From JBDRRP01 sp964446485 (lineage in GTDB: Bacteria; Desulfobacterota; Desulfobacteria; Desulfobacterales; JBDRRP01), in the NCBI GenBank assembly GCA_964446485.1, contig CAYUOU010000012.1, positions 5,518-69,517 on the forward strand: a DNA stretch of 64,000 bases. Reading direction: 5' to 3'. The notes below the pieces were generated by a model. That model was given only the letters and a program-made list of their open reading frames with translations, did not search any database and was not told where the DNA came from. This document shows, one piece after another, positions 34,093 to 43,163 of this stretch (within the stretch, counting starts at the first letter, position 1; every line of letters starts with the position of its first letter). A program made the translations under genes and the position numbers.

Positions 34093-35072
34093 GCGCCGCC
34101 CCCTCCTTTTGCAACCCCGTCCGTGCAGCACAGCACCTGGTGGTGGGGAGACAGTTCGATCCACTGCGGTGCTTTCAGGCTGCAGCTGTCGCCGGCGATG
34201 CAGCACCGCTCACAGAAGCGGCAGCCACTTCCCAGTTCAGCAAGGTCGGGCGGGCCCCCGGGAAGGGCGCTCAACGGACCGCCATTCTCCTTCATGAGCC
34301 CCGTAAAGGCGCCCAGCAGCGCCTGGGTGTAGGGATGGGCCGGGTGTTCGAGGACCTCGTCGCGCCTGCCGACCTCCACCATCTGACCGGCATACATGAC
34401 GCCGATATCCTGGCAGACGTCAGCCACCACGGAGATATCGTGGGAGATCAACAGGATACTGATATCCAGATCAGCCTGGAGCGCTTTGAGCTGCTTTAGG
34501 ATTTGGTCTTGAACGATGACGTCCAGTGCGGTGGTGGGTTCGTCGGCGATGATCAATTCGGGGCTGCACGCCAGCGCCATGGCGATGACGGCACGCTGTT
34601 TCATGCCGCCGCTGTACTGATGGGGATAATCCCGGCGGCGTTCTTCGGGGATGCCCACCTGGCGAAAGAGCGTTTCCACACGATAATCGGCATCGCGCCT
34701 GGGCATTTCAGGTTGATGGGTCAGCAGCGCCTCGACGACCTGGTCACCCACCCGGTGGATGGGATTGAGGGCGTTCATGGCCGCTTGAAAGATCATGGCA
34801 ATCCGGTTCCAGCGCACGGATTGAAACTGCGCTTCACTGGCACCGGCCAACTCCATTCCGTCGAACTGTATGCTGCCTTCGAGAATGATGCCGTTGGCGG
34901 GCAGCAATCCCATGAGCGCCTTACCGATGGTGGTCTTGCCGCATCCGGATTCACCAACCAGGCCCATGGCGCGGCCACGTGCCAGGGTAAACCCCACGCT
35001 GTCAACGGCGGTGAGCAGGCCGCGGCGGGTCTGGTAGGCGATGCTCAGATTGTCGATGTTCAGCAAGGCCAT
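34089..35072 (-). CDS. Oligo/dipeptide ABC transporter ATP-binding protein (DppD/OppD)
   Basis: 327 residues with Walker A GESGCGKTT, a signature written YSGGMKQRAVIAMAL and Walker B LIIADEPTTALDV. The C-terminal cysteine region GCRFCERCCIAGDSC suits the 4Fe-4S-binding motif of DppD-type ATPases. One base separates it from the upstream permease. Confidence 0.95.
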   Translation of the reverse strand: MALLNIDNLSIAYQTRRGLLTAVDSVGFTLARGRAMGLVGESGCGKTTIGKALMGLLPANGIILEGSIQFDGMELAGASEAQFQSVRWNRIAMIFQAAMNALNPIHRVGDQVVEALLTHQPEMPRRDADYRVETLFRQVGIPEERRRDYPHQYSGGMKQRAVIAMALACSPELIIADEPTTALDVIVQDQILKQLKALQADLDISILLISHDISVVADVCQDIGVMYAGQMVEVGRRDEVLEHPAHPYTQALLGAFTGLMKENGGPLSALPGGPPDLAELGSGCRFCERCCIAGDSCSLKAPQWIELSPHHQVLCCTDGVAKGGGGA

Positions 35073-35073
35073 A

Positions 35074-36021
35074 TCAGTTTCCCGACGCCTCTTTACGCAA
35101 CCGGGGATCCAGGACTTCGTCCATGGCGCGTCCCAGCATGAAAAAGGACAGGGTCAACAGTGAGATGCAAATGCCCGGCGGCAGCAGCCAATAGGGCGCC
35201 TGGAACATGTGTCCGGTCTTCCATACCCACTGGAGCATCATCCCCCAACTTACCGTGCCCGGATCGCCGAAGCCCAGAAAGGCCAGGGCCGCTTCGATGA
35301 TGATGGCCGATGTCACCCGGAATGTCATGTAGAGCAGGGACAGGGGCAGGACGTTGGGCAGCAGGTGGCGGGCCAGAATTCGAAAATGGGAGGCACCGGC
35401 GACTTTGGCGGCCTCGACGAACGGCCGCTGCTTCAGCGTGAGTGTCTGGGCCCGAATGACTCGGGAGACGCCGGGCCAACGGAACAAGGCGATGAGCAGC
35501 ACGATGGTCCAGATATTGAGTTGTCCGAAGAGGGCCGAAAGAATCAGCACCACCAACAGGGTGGGCATCACCATGATCATGTCCGCCAAACGCATGAGCA
35601 GCGTGTCGGTGACGCCGCCTGCGTATCCGGACACCATGCCGATGCCGGTGCCCAACACGATGCTGATGAACGCCGCCGACAGGCCCACCATGAACGCGAT
35701 GCGTGCTCCCGCCAGCAGCTGGCTGAAGATGTCGCGGCCGATGAAATCGGTCCCCAGCCAGTGCTTTGTGCTGGGTCCCGAAGTGCCTGAAATCGAGGGG
35801 TCGACGCCGGTCATGGGGTGGTACATGGGGTCGATGAGCGGCGGGAGGTAGCTTGACAGCGCCATCAGGGCGAACCCGAAAAGCAGGCAAAGGCCGATGC
35901 GGCCGATGAGATTTTCCCGGAACACCGACCAGCCGTCAATAAACAGGTCGACCCAGTGTGAGCGGCGAACCGGCGGTTCGGGCGGCAGGCAATCGGCCGG
36001 CTGACTGTCGAGGCGTGCCAT
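35074..36021 (-). CDS. Oligo/dipeptide ABC transporter permease (DppC/OppC)
   Basis: 315 residues, N-terminal cytoplasmic segment then six membrane segments; the GTDFIGRDIFSQLLAGARIAFMVG block and the coupling motif EAAKVAGASHFRILARHLLPNVLP identify the DppC family. The start overlaps the upstream permease stop by one base. Confidence 0.95.
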   Translation of the reverse strand: MARLDSQPADCLPPEPPVRRSHWVDLFIDGWSVFRENLIGRIGLCLLFGFALMALSSYLPPLIDPMYHPMTGVDPSISGTSGPSTKHWLGTDFIGRDIFSQLLAGARIAFMVGLSAAFISIVLGTGIGMVSGYAGGVTDTLLMRLADMIMVMPTLLVVLILSALFGQLNIWTIVLLIALFRWPGVSRVIRAQTLTLKQRPFVEAAKVAGASHFRILARHLLPNVLPLSLLYMTFRVTSAIIIEAALAFLGFGDPGTVSWGMMLQWVWKTGHMFQAPYWLLPPGICISLLTLSFFMLGRAMDEVLDPRLRKEASGN

Positions 36022-36998
36022 CAGTAACGAATCCTCGGGTCCAGGTAGGCGTAAAGCACATCGACAATTACGTTGGCCACCAGCACCACCACCGCGATGA
36101 GTAGAAAGGCGGCCAGGGCCAGGGGGTAGTCATTGTTGCTGACGGCAAACACCAGTTCCCTTCCGATCCCCGGCCACGAAAACACCGTTTCGGTCAGTGC
36201 GCCGCCGTTGATGGAGAAAGCGAGGCTGAGCCCGATGCTGGTGACCACCGGCAGGGCGGCATTGGGCGCGGCATGGTGGTTGCGGATCACCCGATCGGAG
36301 AGGCCTTTGGCCCGCGCTGTGAAGATGTACTCCTCCTTTAGCGTATCCAGCATGGAACTGCGCATAATGAGCATGTAGCTGCCGAAGTGAATGAGAAACA
36401 GCGTCATGAGTGGCAGCAGCATGTGGTGGGCCACGTCCAGTGTTTTCATCCACCACCCCGCCCGGGAGTCGACCCAGATTTCGGGGGTGAGCATGCCGTT
36501 GATGGGAAACCACCCCACGGCAAACCCAAACATCCAGATCATGAGCAGGGCCAGCCAGGGCAAAAACAGGGTGTGGCAGACCAGTGCCCCGATGGTGATG
36601 CCGGTGTCGAAGGCCGAGCCTTTTTTCCAGGAAGCGATTTTGCCCAGCAGGACGCCGGCGCTCGCCGCTAGAATGATGGCTGTGGTGAAGAGCAGCACGG
36701 TGTTGGGCAGGCGGTCCCGGATGATGTCCACCACGGGTACGCCGTAGTGAAATGAGAGGCCCAGGTTGCCGGTGAAGAAATTGCCGAGAAAAATGACGTA
36801 CTGCCGCCAGATGGGCTGATCGAGGCCCATCTGTTCGATGAGCCGTTGCGCGTCTTCCGGGGTTAGGCTGGGATCCACCATTCGGGTGACCGGGTCGCCG
36901 GGGGCCAGGCGGAAGAGCACGAACAAAACGGTCATGATGACAAAGAAAATGACCGCTATCTCCAGAACCCTTTTACCGACAAAGCGTTTCAGCCCCAT
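36021..36998 (-). CDS. Oligo/dipeptide ABC transporter permease (DppB/OppB)
   Basis: 325 residues with the DppB N-terminal block (FVIMTVLFVLFRLAPGDPV), the G-x-x-x-G-x-S-x-x-YG segment GNLGLSFHYGVPV, the coupling loop FTARAKGLSDRVIRNHHAAPNAALP and the LTETVFSWPGIGRELV block. Three bases separate it from the binding protein gene. Confidence 0.95.
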   Translation of the reverse strand: MGLKRFVGKRVLEIAVIFFVIMTVLFVLFRLAPGDPVTRMVDPSLTPEDAQRLIEQMGLDQPIWRQYVIFLGNFFTGNLGLSFHYGVPVVDIIRDRLPNTVLLFTTAIILAASAGVLLGKIASWKKGSAFDTGITIGALVCHTLFLPWLALLMIWMFGFAVGWFPINGMLTPEIWVDSRAGWWMKTLDVAHHMLLPLMTLFLIHFGSYMLIMRSSMLDTLKEEYIFTARAKGLSDRVIRNHHAAPNAALPVVTSIGLSLAFSINGGALTETVFSWPGIGRELVFAVSNNDYPLALAAFLLIAVVVLVANVIVDVLYAYLDPRIRY

Positions 36999-37001
36999 GC
37001 G

Positions 37002-38723
37002 CTACGCTCCTTGCCCGGCGACCGGTTTGAGTGTGGAAAAACTCCAGATATTGCCGACCCCCTCAATCATGGATACCCATCCCCTGAACCGGTCTTTCCG
37101 CACGCCCTCCACAATCGTGGGATTGTACAAGGGGATATACGGCAGGTCTTCTGCGATGATGCGCTGCATCTCCCACAGCATCTCCTGCCGCTTGTTGCGG
37201 TCCATCTCTTTTCTTGAGGCGTCCGCCAGGCGATCAAAGTCGGCATTGTGGTACCCGCTCATATTCCACCCGCGCGGTTTGTCGTTTTTGGAGTGAAAAA
37301 AGGTGCGCACATAATTGGGATCCAGGTTCAATCGGCCGTAGCCCAGCACAAAGGCGTCAAAGTCGTGGTTGGCCTTGACGGTTTGCAGCAGCGCGGTAAA
37401 GGCCATGGGCCGGGATCTGACCGGGATGCCCACCGCCCTGAGCCATTCCTGAATCATCATGCCGGCCATGGCACGGTGCGGGTCGTAATCGGCCGGTGGG
37501 GTGAGGATGGTCGCCGCCGGCATGGGCGTGCCGTCAGGGCGGCGTAGGGTTTCGGGGGTCTGAATGTCTCCGGCGGCGCCAACCGGCGGCCGGTCCCAGT
37601 GGTAGCCAGCGGCGGACAGGATATCGGCCGCGTTACGAATCCGATCCTCCCGTGACAGGCCCGCGCCCGGCGATGTAATATTGGGATTGTGCCAGAACGC
37701 GTTGCCCGGAGGGACGACGGCAACCATTGCACCGCCGTTTCTCTGGAGAATGCGTTTGACGATAAAATCCCGGTCAATGAGGACGGCAGCGGCTTTTCTG
37801 AGGGCGATGTCGTCAAATGGTGGACGACGAAGATTAAATCCCATGAAATAGAGCGCGCTTTTTTCATTGACGACGAGTTCCAGGCTGTCCCTGCGCTTCA
37901 GGTCTTCTATGTAGCCGGGCTGGATGTTCCACCAGAACATGTCGATGTCGCCCTTTTTCAGGGCCAGGATGGCCACATCCGCAGTCCCGTAGATTTTCAT
38001 AATGATTTCGGACACGAACGGACCCAGGGCATAGCCATCGATGGTCTGCCCTGTGCCGAAGAAGTTCGGATTGGCCGCCAAATAAAGATAGGCGCCCTGG
38101 CGCCAATCTTGGAGATTGAAAGGCCCGGTGCCGATGGGGTGGCGGATGCGGTGGTTCAGCAGATAGGCCAGCGGTTTTTCCTTTTGTCTTGCGGCGGCCG
38201 CTACTTTCTCCCACTCCTTCTCGCTGACCATGGGGCTGGTGAGGGATCGCGTTAGAAAGGTGGGGGTATTGCTTTTGAGTTCAAACCGGACGGTGCGCGC
38301 GTCGACGGCCGTCACCTGTTTTACCAGCAGCCAGTTGGAATGGAACCGCGGGATTTTGAATTCCTGAATCAACTCGACGGTGAATGCAATATCAGCGGCG
38401 GTCACCGGGCGGCCGTCGGACCATTTGGCGTCGCGCAGCCGCACGGTATAGCTTTTTGTTGCGGCATCGAAGATGGGCGGGCCGGCGGCCAGCCAGGGAA
38501 CCAGGGTCATTTCACGAGGTTCCAGCCGATACAGGGGCTGATAGATCAACCCCAGCACCTTGCTGGAGTTGGCGTCGCTGGCCAGCCATATGTTGAGTGT
38601 GCGGGGTTCTTCGGGGATACCGATGCGCAGCATGCCGGGGGAGGGACCGCCGATGCACGATGCCGCGAACAGCATGGCCATTCCCCAGAGCATCATCAGA
38701 CCACGGCGAAACCGGCAGCTCAT
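37002..38723 (-). CDS. ABC transporter substrate-binding protein, family 5 (peptide-type)
   Basis: 573 residues from ATG 38723, overlapping the upstream ATP-grasp gene stop (ATGA). The signal MMLWGMAMLFAASC may be a lipobox ending at Cys23. The SBP_bac_5 fold shows IPEEPRTLNIWLASDANSS, DAKWSDGRPVTAADIAFTVE and VGTGPFNL-type (PIGTGPFNLQDWR) blocks. Family members bind di- or oligopeptides, nickel or opines. Being co-transcribed with a GshB-type ligase, a glutathione-like or other small peptide ligand is a reasonable guess. Confidence 0.93.
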   Translation of the reverse strand: MSCRFRRGLMMLWGMAMLFAASCIGGPSPGMLRIGIPEEPRTLNIWLASDANSSKVLGLIYQPLYRLEPREMTLVPWLAAGPPIFDAATKSYTVRLRDAKWSDGRPVTAADIAFTVELIQEFKIPRFHSNWLLVKQVTAVDARTVRFELKSNTPTFLTRSLTSPMVSEKEWEKVAAAARQKEKPLAYLLNHRIRHPIGTGPFNLQDWRQGAYLYLAANPNFFGTGQTIDGYALGPFVSEIIMKIYGTADVAILALKKGDIDMFWWNIQPGYIEDLKRRDSLELVVNEKSALYFMGFNLRRPPFDDIALRKAAAVLIDRDFIVKRILQRNGGAMVAVVPPGNAFWHNPNITSPGAGLSREDRIRNAADILSAAGYHWDRPPVGAAGDIQTPETLRRPDGTPMPAATILTPPADYDPHRAMAGMMIQEWLRAVGIPVRSRPMAFTALLQTVKANHDFDAFVLGYGRLNLDPNYVRTFFHSKNDKPRGWNMSGYHNADFDRLADASRKEMDRNKRQEMLWEMQRIIAEDLPYIPLYNPTIVEGVRKDRFRGWVSMIEGVGNIWSFSTLKPVAGQGA

Positions 38724-39733
38724 ACCGTGGCCGCCTGTCGAGTGGACGCTTGTCGCTGGCGAACCTTGCCTTCGATGAAATCGATGACCCGCTGCTCCAG
38801 CTTGACATGATTCAACTGATTGATGCGGGGGATGCCGCCGGGGCTGACGCAATTGATTTCAACCAGGCGCTCACCGATGACGTCGATTCCAACGAAATGG
38901 AGCCCGTCAGCAATGAGGCGCGGTGCAATGGCCCTGCAGATCATGCGATCGGAGGCCGTAATCTCGTGGGCGGCGACTTCGGCGCCGGCATGGACGTTGG
39001 TGCGAAAGTCCCCGTCCCGGGGAATCCGCCGCATGGCGCCCAGGATGTCGCCATCAAGCATCAGAATGCGAATGTCGCCCCGGGTTTTCACTTCGTGGAG
39101 AAACTCCTGAACCATGATCGGCTCGCGGTCAGGATATGCCCGGCCGGCCCGGGTGTAGTAGTTAATCAATGAAATGAGGTTTTCCTGATCGCTGTTGCTG
39201 ACCTTGATCACCCCCTCTCCGCCGAATCGCCGCAGGGGTTTGACCACCATGGCGCCGCCAAAATCCTCGATGACTTTCTTGAGCCGTGCGGGATCCCTCG
39301 AAACATGGGTTTCAGGGATGATGTCCGGAAAATTGAGGGTATAGAGCTTGCTGTTGCCCAGCACCTGGCCGGTGGTGCTGTTGATCATGAACACCCGCTC
39401 ATCCACGGAACCCAAAAATTCCATGGTTTGGTAATTGAGGGGTGGGTTTTTCCTAAGAAACAGGGTGTCCAATCCGGTGATGGTCTCGAAAATCAACTCG
39501 TCCCGCTTGACGCATTCACCCAATTGCCGCCAGTACTCCGCCATGCCAAGGTCCGGGGCGACAGTGATATTCCACATGCGGGCCAACACTTCGTTGCCAC
39601 GGATGTAGACATCATGGGGCTCGAGGAAATACACGTGATGCCCCCGCTGATTGCACTCATACATCAAGTGGGCGGTGGTTTCGAATGAAGGCTCGATGCT
39701 GTCGAGCCGATCCATGAGAAAGGCGATTTCCAT
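38720..39733 (-). CDS. GshB-type ATP-grasp ligase (glutathione synthetase-like)
   Basis: 337 residues closely following prokaryotic glutathione synthetase: N-terminal IAFLMDRLDSIEP and GHHVYFLEPHDVYIRG, LFLRKNPPLNYQTM, LNFPDIIPETHVS, ATP-grasp VVKPLRRFGGEGVIKV, QEFLHEVKTRGDIRILMLDGDILGAMRRIP, and the metal-binding end VGIDVIGERLVEINCVSPGGI. GshB adds glycine to gamma-glutamylcysteine. No gshA lies nearby and the gene is translationally coupled to a peptide transporter, so the true product may be glutathione or another amide. Confidence 0.88.
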   Translation of the reverse strand: MEIAFLMDRLDSIEPSFETTAHLMYECNQRGHHVYFLEPHDVYIRGNEVLARMWNITVAPDLGMAEYWRQLGECVKRDELIFETITGLDTLFLRKNPPLNYQTMEFLGSVDERVFMINSTTGQVLGNSKLYTLNFPDIIPETHVSRDPARLKKVIEDFGGAMVVKPLRRFGGEGVIKVSNSDQENLISLINYYTRAGRAYPDREPIMVQEFLHEVKTRGDIRILMLDGDILGAMRRIPRDGDFRTNVHAGAEVAAHEITASDRMICRAIAPRLIADGLHFVGIDVIGERLVEINCVSPGGIPRINQLNHVKLEQRVIDFIEGKVRQRQASTRQAATV

Positions 39734-39808
39734 TATGCCTCAACATCCCGGGTGTTGACCGAAGGGGGCTGTGTGCGGCGGCCCGCAGCCCCGAAAATAC
39801 AGCGTCCC

Positions 39809-39831
39809 GCCGGCCGATTCGTTAGGCCGGC
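39809..39831 (-). other. GC-rich hairpin between nucleotide-carrier-like and ATP-grasp genes
   Basis: GCCGGCC and GGCCGGC form a perfect 7-bp stem with a 9-base loop, 30 bp after the end of the carrier-like gene. There is no T run, so it is more likely a processing or partial-termination structure than a full terminator. A second inverted repeat (TCAACA...TGTTGA, 39740-39758) sits directly before the ATP-grasp start. Confidence 0.35.
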
Positions 39832-39860
39832 CCGCACTTTATCTGGTTTGTCCCGGGTTC

Positions 39861-42800
39861 TCAAGCTCTCATCTTTTGATGGAGTTTGCGGATCCGGTCG
39901 CTCAGGGCATTGCAAATGGCCAGGGCGATCTGAGGGTATTCCCGAACCATTTCATTGAAATCCTGTTTGTGCAAAAACAGCAGCCGCGTTCCTTCCTGGG
40001 TCACGATGCTGGCCGATCGCTTGGTGTCCTCAAAGAGGGCCATCTCGCCGAAGTAATCGCCCGCCCCGATCTGGTCGAGCTCGATCTCCGAGCCATCCTC
40101 CAGTTGCTTCACCACCGCCACCGTACCGCTGACGATCAAATAAAGCGTTTCACCGGTGTCGCCTTCCTGGATAACCTTCACGCCGGGCAGATAATCGATT
40201 TCCTCGGTGACCGAGGCGATGGCCGACAACTCGCTCACACTGAGCCCGGCAAAGATGTCAATGCGTTTCAGCAGGAGAATTTTTTCCGATACGGCCATGG
40301 GGCCTTCCATAGGGGCCTCCTCGTCGTTCGTGTCGTTGCCGAGGTGTTTCTGGAGTCGACGGGCCGCCAGTCGCACCTGTCTGCTTTCAGGGTCGGCCGC
40401 CGCCGCTGCGATACGTTCCGTGTCAAGGCTGTCCACCAGGCACTGTGACGCCGCTTCCAATGCCAGCACCCGGGTGACCCAGTGCTTTTGCTGCAGCAGG
40501 TGGTGGATGAGATCGGCACCGGTCCCGGCAAAGGTTTTCAGTTTGAATAGTTTCTTTCCCGCACCTGTTTTCTGGTCCATGGGAGAGGCGTCTAATAGCG
40601 GCATCAGAATCCGCACCATGGACTTGTCCAGAATATCTCCCAGCGCTTCCAGGCTGTTGGCCCGCTGCCGCGCATCCGCTGACAGCAGTCCCCTGCTGAC
40701 GATGCGCATTTTCCCGGTTGTGTCCTGCACCGCCAGCACCCGGACAATGTTTTCCACCTGGAGCTGCCCCTGCTGGCGCAGATGACCCACCAGCAGCTGA
40801 CGGACCGGAGTGTCGACGAGGGTGCCTGCCGCCGTCGATTCGAGCAGGTATTTGTAGGCGCCCTCCGCCTGGCCGTTGACAAACCGCACCACGTCCAGGC
40901 CTTTGATGTCGAGGTCTTCGAGGAGGCGAAAGATCTTTTCGCGCACCTTTCGACGCGGAGAGCTCAACGACTTGATGAGCTGTTTGCCGTCTTGAAACGG
41001 GGCGTCGAGAATGCGGGTCTTGGCCAATTCGCTTACCGTATCAGACGGGTCTGCCAGCATGGAGATCACCTGCTGCAGCGCGGTTTTGTCGGTGATCTGG
41101 AAATCGGCGAGGGCTGCCTGCCTCACATTCGGCGATTCGTGATGCAGGTATGGCGCGACGAGTGCGTTGATGTCCGGCGGCTGGATGTGCTTCAGGGCGC
41201 GTAGCACGGCGGCGCGAATTTCCGAGACGGCATCGGTATTGAGCAGATGGGACAGTGACGGCAAGAAGACCGCATCACCGGACAAGCCCGCCGCAATGAT
41301 GCCGGCTTTCCGGGCGCTGTCATTCGGGGCATCGATCCATGTCTGGATCAGCGCCTTGAAGTGTTCCGGATCCGTGGGCAGCAACGCCACCGCCGCCTGA
41401 GCGCGAACCTCCGGCGTTGCGGCGTCGATGAGCGCGGCAAAATCGACCTCCCCCCGGCGATCCAGCGGCGTCAGTCGGGCCAGCGTCATGACGGCCGTCT
41501 CCTGGAGCCGTGGGTTTTCCTTCCGCGTCCACTGCTCGAGTTCGTTGAGCGTTTGCGGGTCTGCACTGGAAAGCAGTTCCATGAGTTGAATCTGGGTCTC
41601 CGGCTGTGCGCCATGCAGTTTTTCCAGCACCAGGCGATCCAGTTGGTCGTCTCCCACGGATTTGAGCAGTTGCCCGTACCACATGCAGTCCTCGGGGCTG
41701 CTGCCGGCAAAGTCGTCCCTCAGCTTCCGACGCATGGCCGGATCCCGGAAAAGCTGGTGAATGTCTTTGGTTTCCATGGATTTCAAATCGCTCATGTCTC
41801 CGGACACCAGGTCGGTGAGGATGGCGGTGTAGCGCCGTTTCAGCCAGAAGGGGGCGCTCAGCCAGGCCAGGACGAAGGGCAGGGCGACCAAAGACAGGTA
41901 GCGTGGGTGAAACAGTTTGTCCGAAATGAGAATAAGGGTCGATCCCAAGAAGAGCCCGATGCGAACCACCGTCCCGCGGAGAAACGGCCGGACAAAGGCG
42001 CGGTAGGATTCAGGAAAGAGTCCGGTGACCACGGCCACGGCTGGAATATTGATGGTGGTGCGAAGGATTTGGGTTGACATGCGTGCGTAGATGGCCGCGA
42101 TGACATCGAAACGGAATAGAAACGCCATGAAGGCAAGGACATAATTGAAGGGGTGGAACATCAGCGCCACGGGCAGTCCCCACCGCCCGTAGATCTTCCC
42201 AACGAACAGGAGGATGACCAGGCTGATGATATTCAGCACCCCGCGGAAGTAACCGAAGAACATGATAAGGCCGGTTTCGGTGGCAAACTGGTCGTTGACG
42301 GCATAGTTGAACTGGTAGTTGATGATGGGAATGACCACGTTGGGCATGAAGGTCAACAGCACCATGACCTTCATCAACGTGGATGACTTCATCATGGGCC
42401 AGACCCTTCTGATTTCCTCCATCATGGAAGACTTTTTTCTGCCGCCTTTCGTTCTTCCGCCTCCGGCGAGCAGCATCGGGAACCGGCGGGCCATGAGCCA
42501 CACGGCCACGGCGCCGGCAATGGTGATCACCAGATAGGCCAGCAGCAAGTTGTCGAATCGAAGGGTGCGCGCAAACCACGGCGTGCCGAAACTCCCGATA
42601 ATTTGGCCCACCACGCCGCCGGCCGTCACCAGGGGAAAGAGCCGCTTGGACTGCTGCGTGTTGAATAAGTCGTTGGCGAGGTTCCAGAACAGCAGGGCCA
42701 GCAGCACCTCATACTGGGCCTTGAGCATGAAGAGGATCGGGTAGATGAGATCCAGGCCAAAAGGGATCAGTGCCCAGATGAGTGTCACGCTGCCGCCGCA

Positions 42801-43070
42801 GAACAGGAACATCCACGCCAGCAGGCGCGGCCCCGGTACCTGCTGCATGAGGCCGGCGATGAACCCCATGATCACTACCGTCGCCACGGCGTTGATCATG
42901 TTGACAATGGGCATGTATTCCACGCCGTAGCGTTTCAGGAAGGCGGTTTCGGCATAGTTATTGAGAATGATGCCTGAGGTGCGAACGAGAAACAACAGCA
43001 GCACGGTCCAGCAGAACAACTGAATTTCTTCTTCGTAGATGCCCAGCCAGGCCGTTAGTTTTCTGGCCAT
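39861..43070 (-). CDS. ADP/ATP carrier-like (NTT/MFS) protein fused to HEAT repeats and a cyclic-nucleotide domain
   Basis: 1069 residues in three parts. Residues 1-430 are a polytopic membrane domain of about twelve segments (FLVRTSGIILNNYAETAFLKRYG, NLANDLFNTQQSKRLFPLVTAGG) resembling the nucleotide-transporter-like MFS branch found in free-living bacteria. Residues about 440-920 are helical HEAT-type repeats (for example AAGLSGDAVFLPSLSHLL and VRAQAAVALLPTDPEHFKAL). Residues about 930-1060 are a cyclic-nucleotide-binding domain with the phosphate cassette FGEMALFEDTKRSASI intact. This suggests a transporter gated by a nucleotide or by protein partners; true ATP/ADP exchange is not implied. 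It precedes the ATP-grasp and peptide transporter genes on the same strand. Confidence 0.87.
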   Translation of the reverse strand: MARKLTAWLGIYEEEIQLFCWTVLLLFLVRTSGIILNNYAETAFLKRYGVEYMPIVNMINAVATVVIMGFIAGLMQQVPGPRLLAWMFLFCGGSVTLIWALIPFGLDLIYPILFMLKAQYEVLLALLFWNLANDLFNTQQSKRLFPLVTAGGVVGQIIGSFGTPWFARTLRFDNLLLAYLVITIAGAVAVWLMARRFPMLLAGGGRTKGGRKKSSMMEEIRRVWPMMKSSTLMKVMVLLTFMPNVVIPIINYQFNYAVNDQFATETGLIMFFGYFRGVLNIISLVILLFVGKIYGRWGLPVALMFHPFNYVLAFMAFLFRFDVIAAIYARMSTQILRTTINIPAVAVVTGLFPESYRAFVRPFLRGTVVRIGLFLGSTLILISDKLFHPRYLSLVALPFVLAWLSAPFWLKRRYTAILTDLVSGDMSDLKSMETKDIHQLFRDPAMRRKLRDDFAGSSPEDCMWYGQLLKSVGDDQLDRLVLEKLHGAQPETQIQLMELLSSADPQTLNELEQWTRKENPRLQETAVMTLARLTPLDRRGEVDFAALIDAATPEVRAQAAVALLPTDPEHFKALIQTWIDAPNDSARKAGIIAAGLSGDAVFLPSLSHLLNTDAVSEIRAAVLRALKHIQPPDINALVAPYLHHESPNVRQAALADFQITDKTALQQVISMLADPSDTVSELAKTRILDAPFQDGKQLIKSLSSPRRKVREKIFRLLEDLDIKGLDVVRFVNGQAEGAYKYLLESTAAGTLVDTPVRQLLVGHLRQQGQLQVENIVRVLAVQDTTGKMRIVSRGLLSADARQRANSLEALGDILDKSMVRILMPLLDASPMDQKTGAGKKLFKLKTFAGTGADLIHHLLQQKHWVTRVLALEAASQCLVDSLDTERIAAAAADPESRQVRLAARRLQKHLGNDTNDEEAPMEGPMAVSEKILLLKRIDIFAGLSVSELSAIASVTEEIDYLPGVKVIQEGDTGETLYLIVSGTVAVVKQLEDGSEIELDQIGAGDYFGEMALFEDTKRSASIVTQEGTRLLFLHKQDFNEMVREYPQIALAICNALSDRIRKLHQKMRA

Positions 43071-43163
43071 GCAGCAGATCCCTTATGGGTGGCGTGCGGC
43101 CGATGGTCCATTGGCCCGGCCGCGGTAACGGGGCGGCGCGTGTTATGCGCTGTCATGGGGCGG

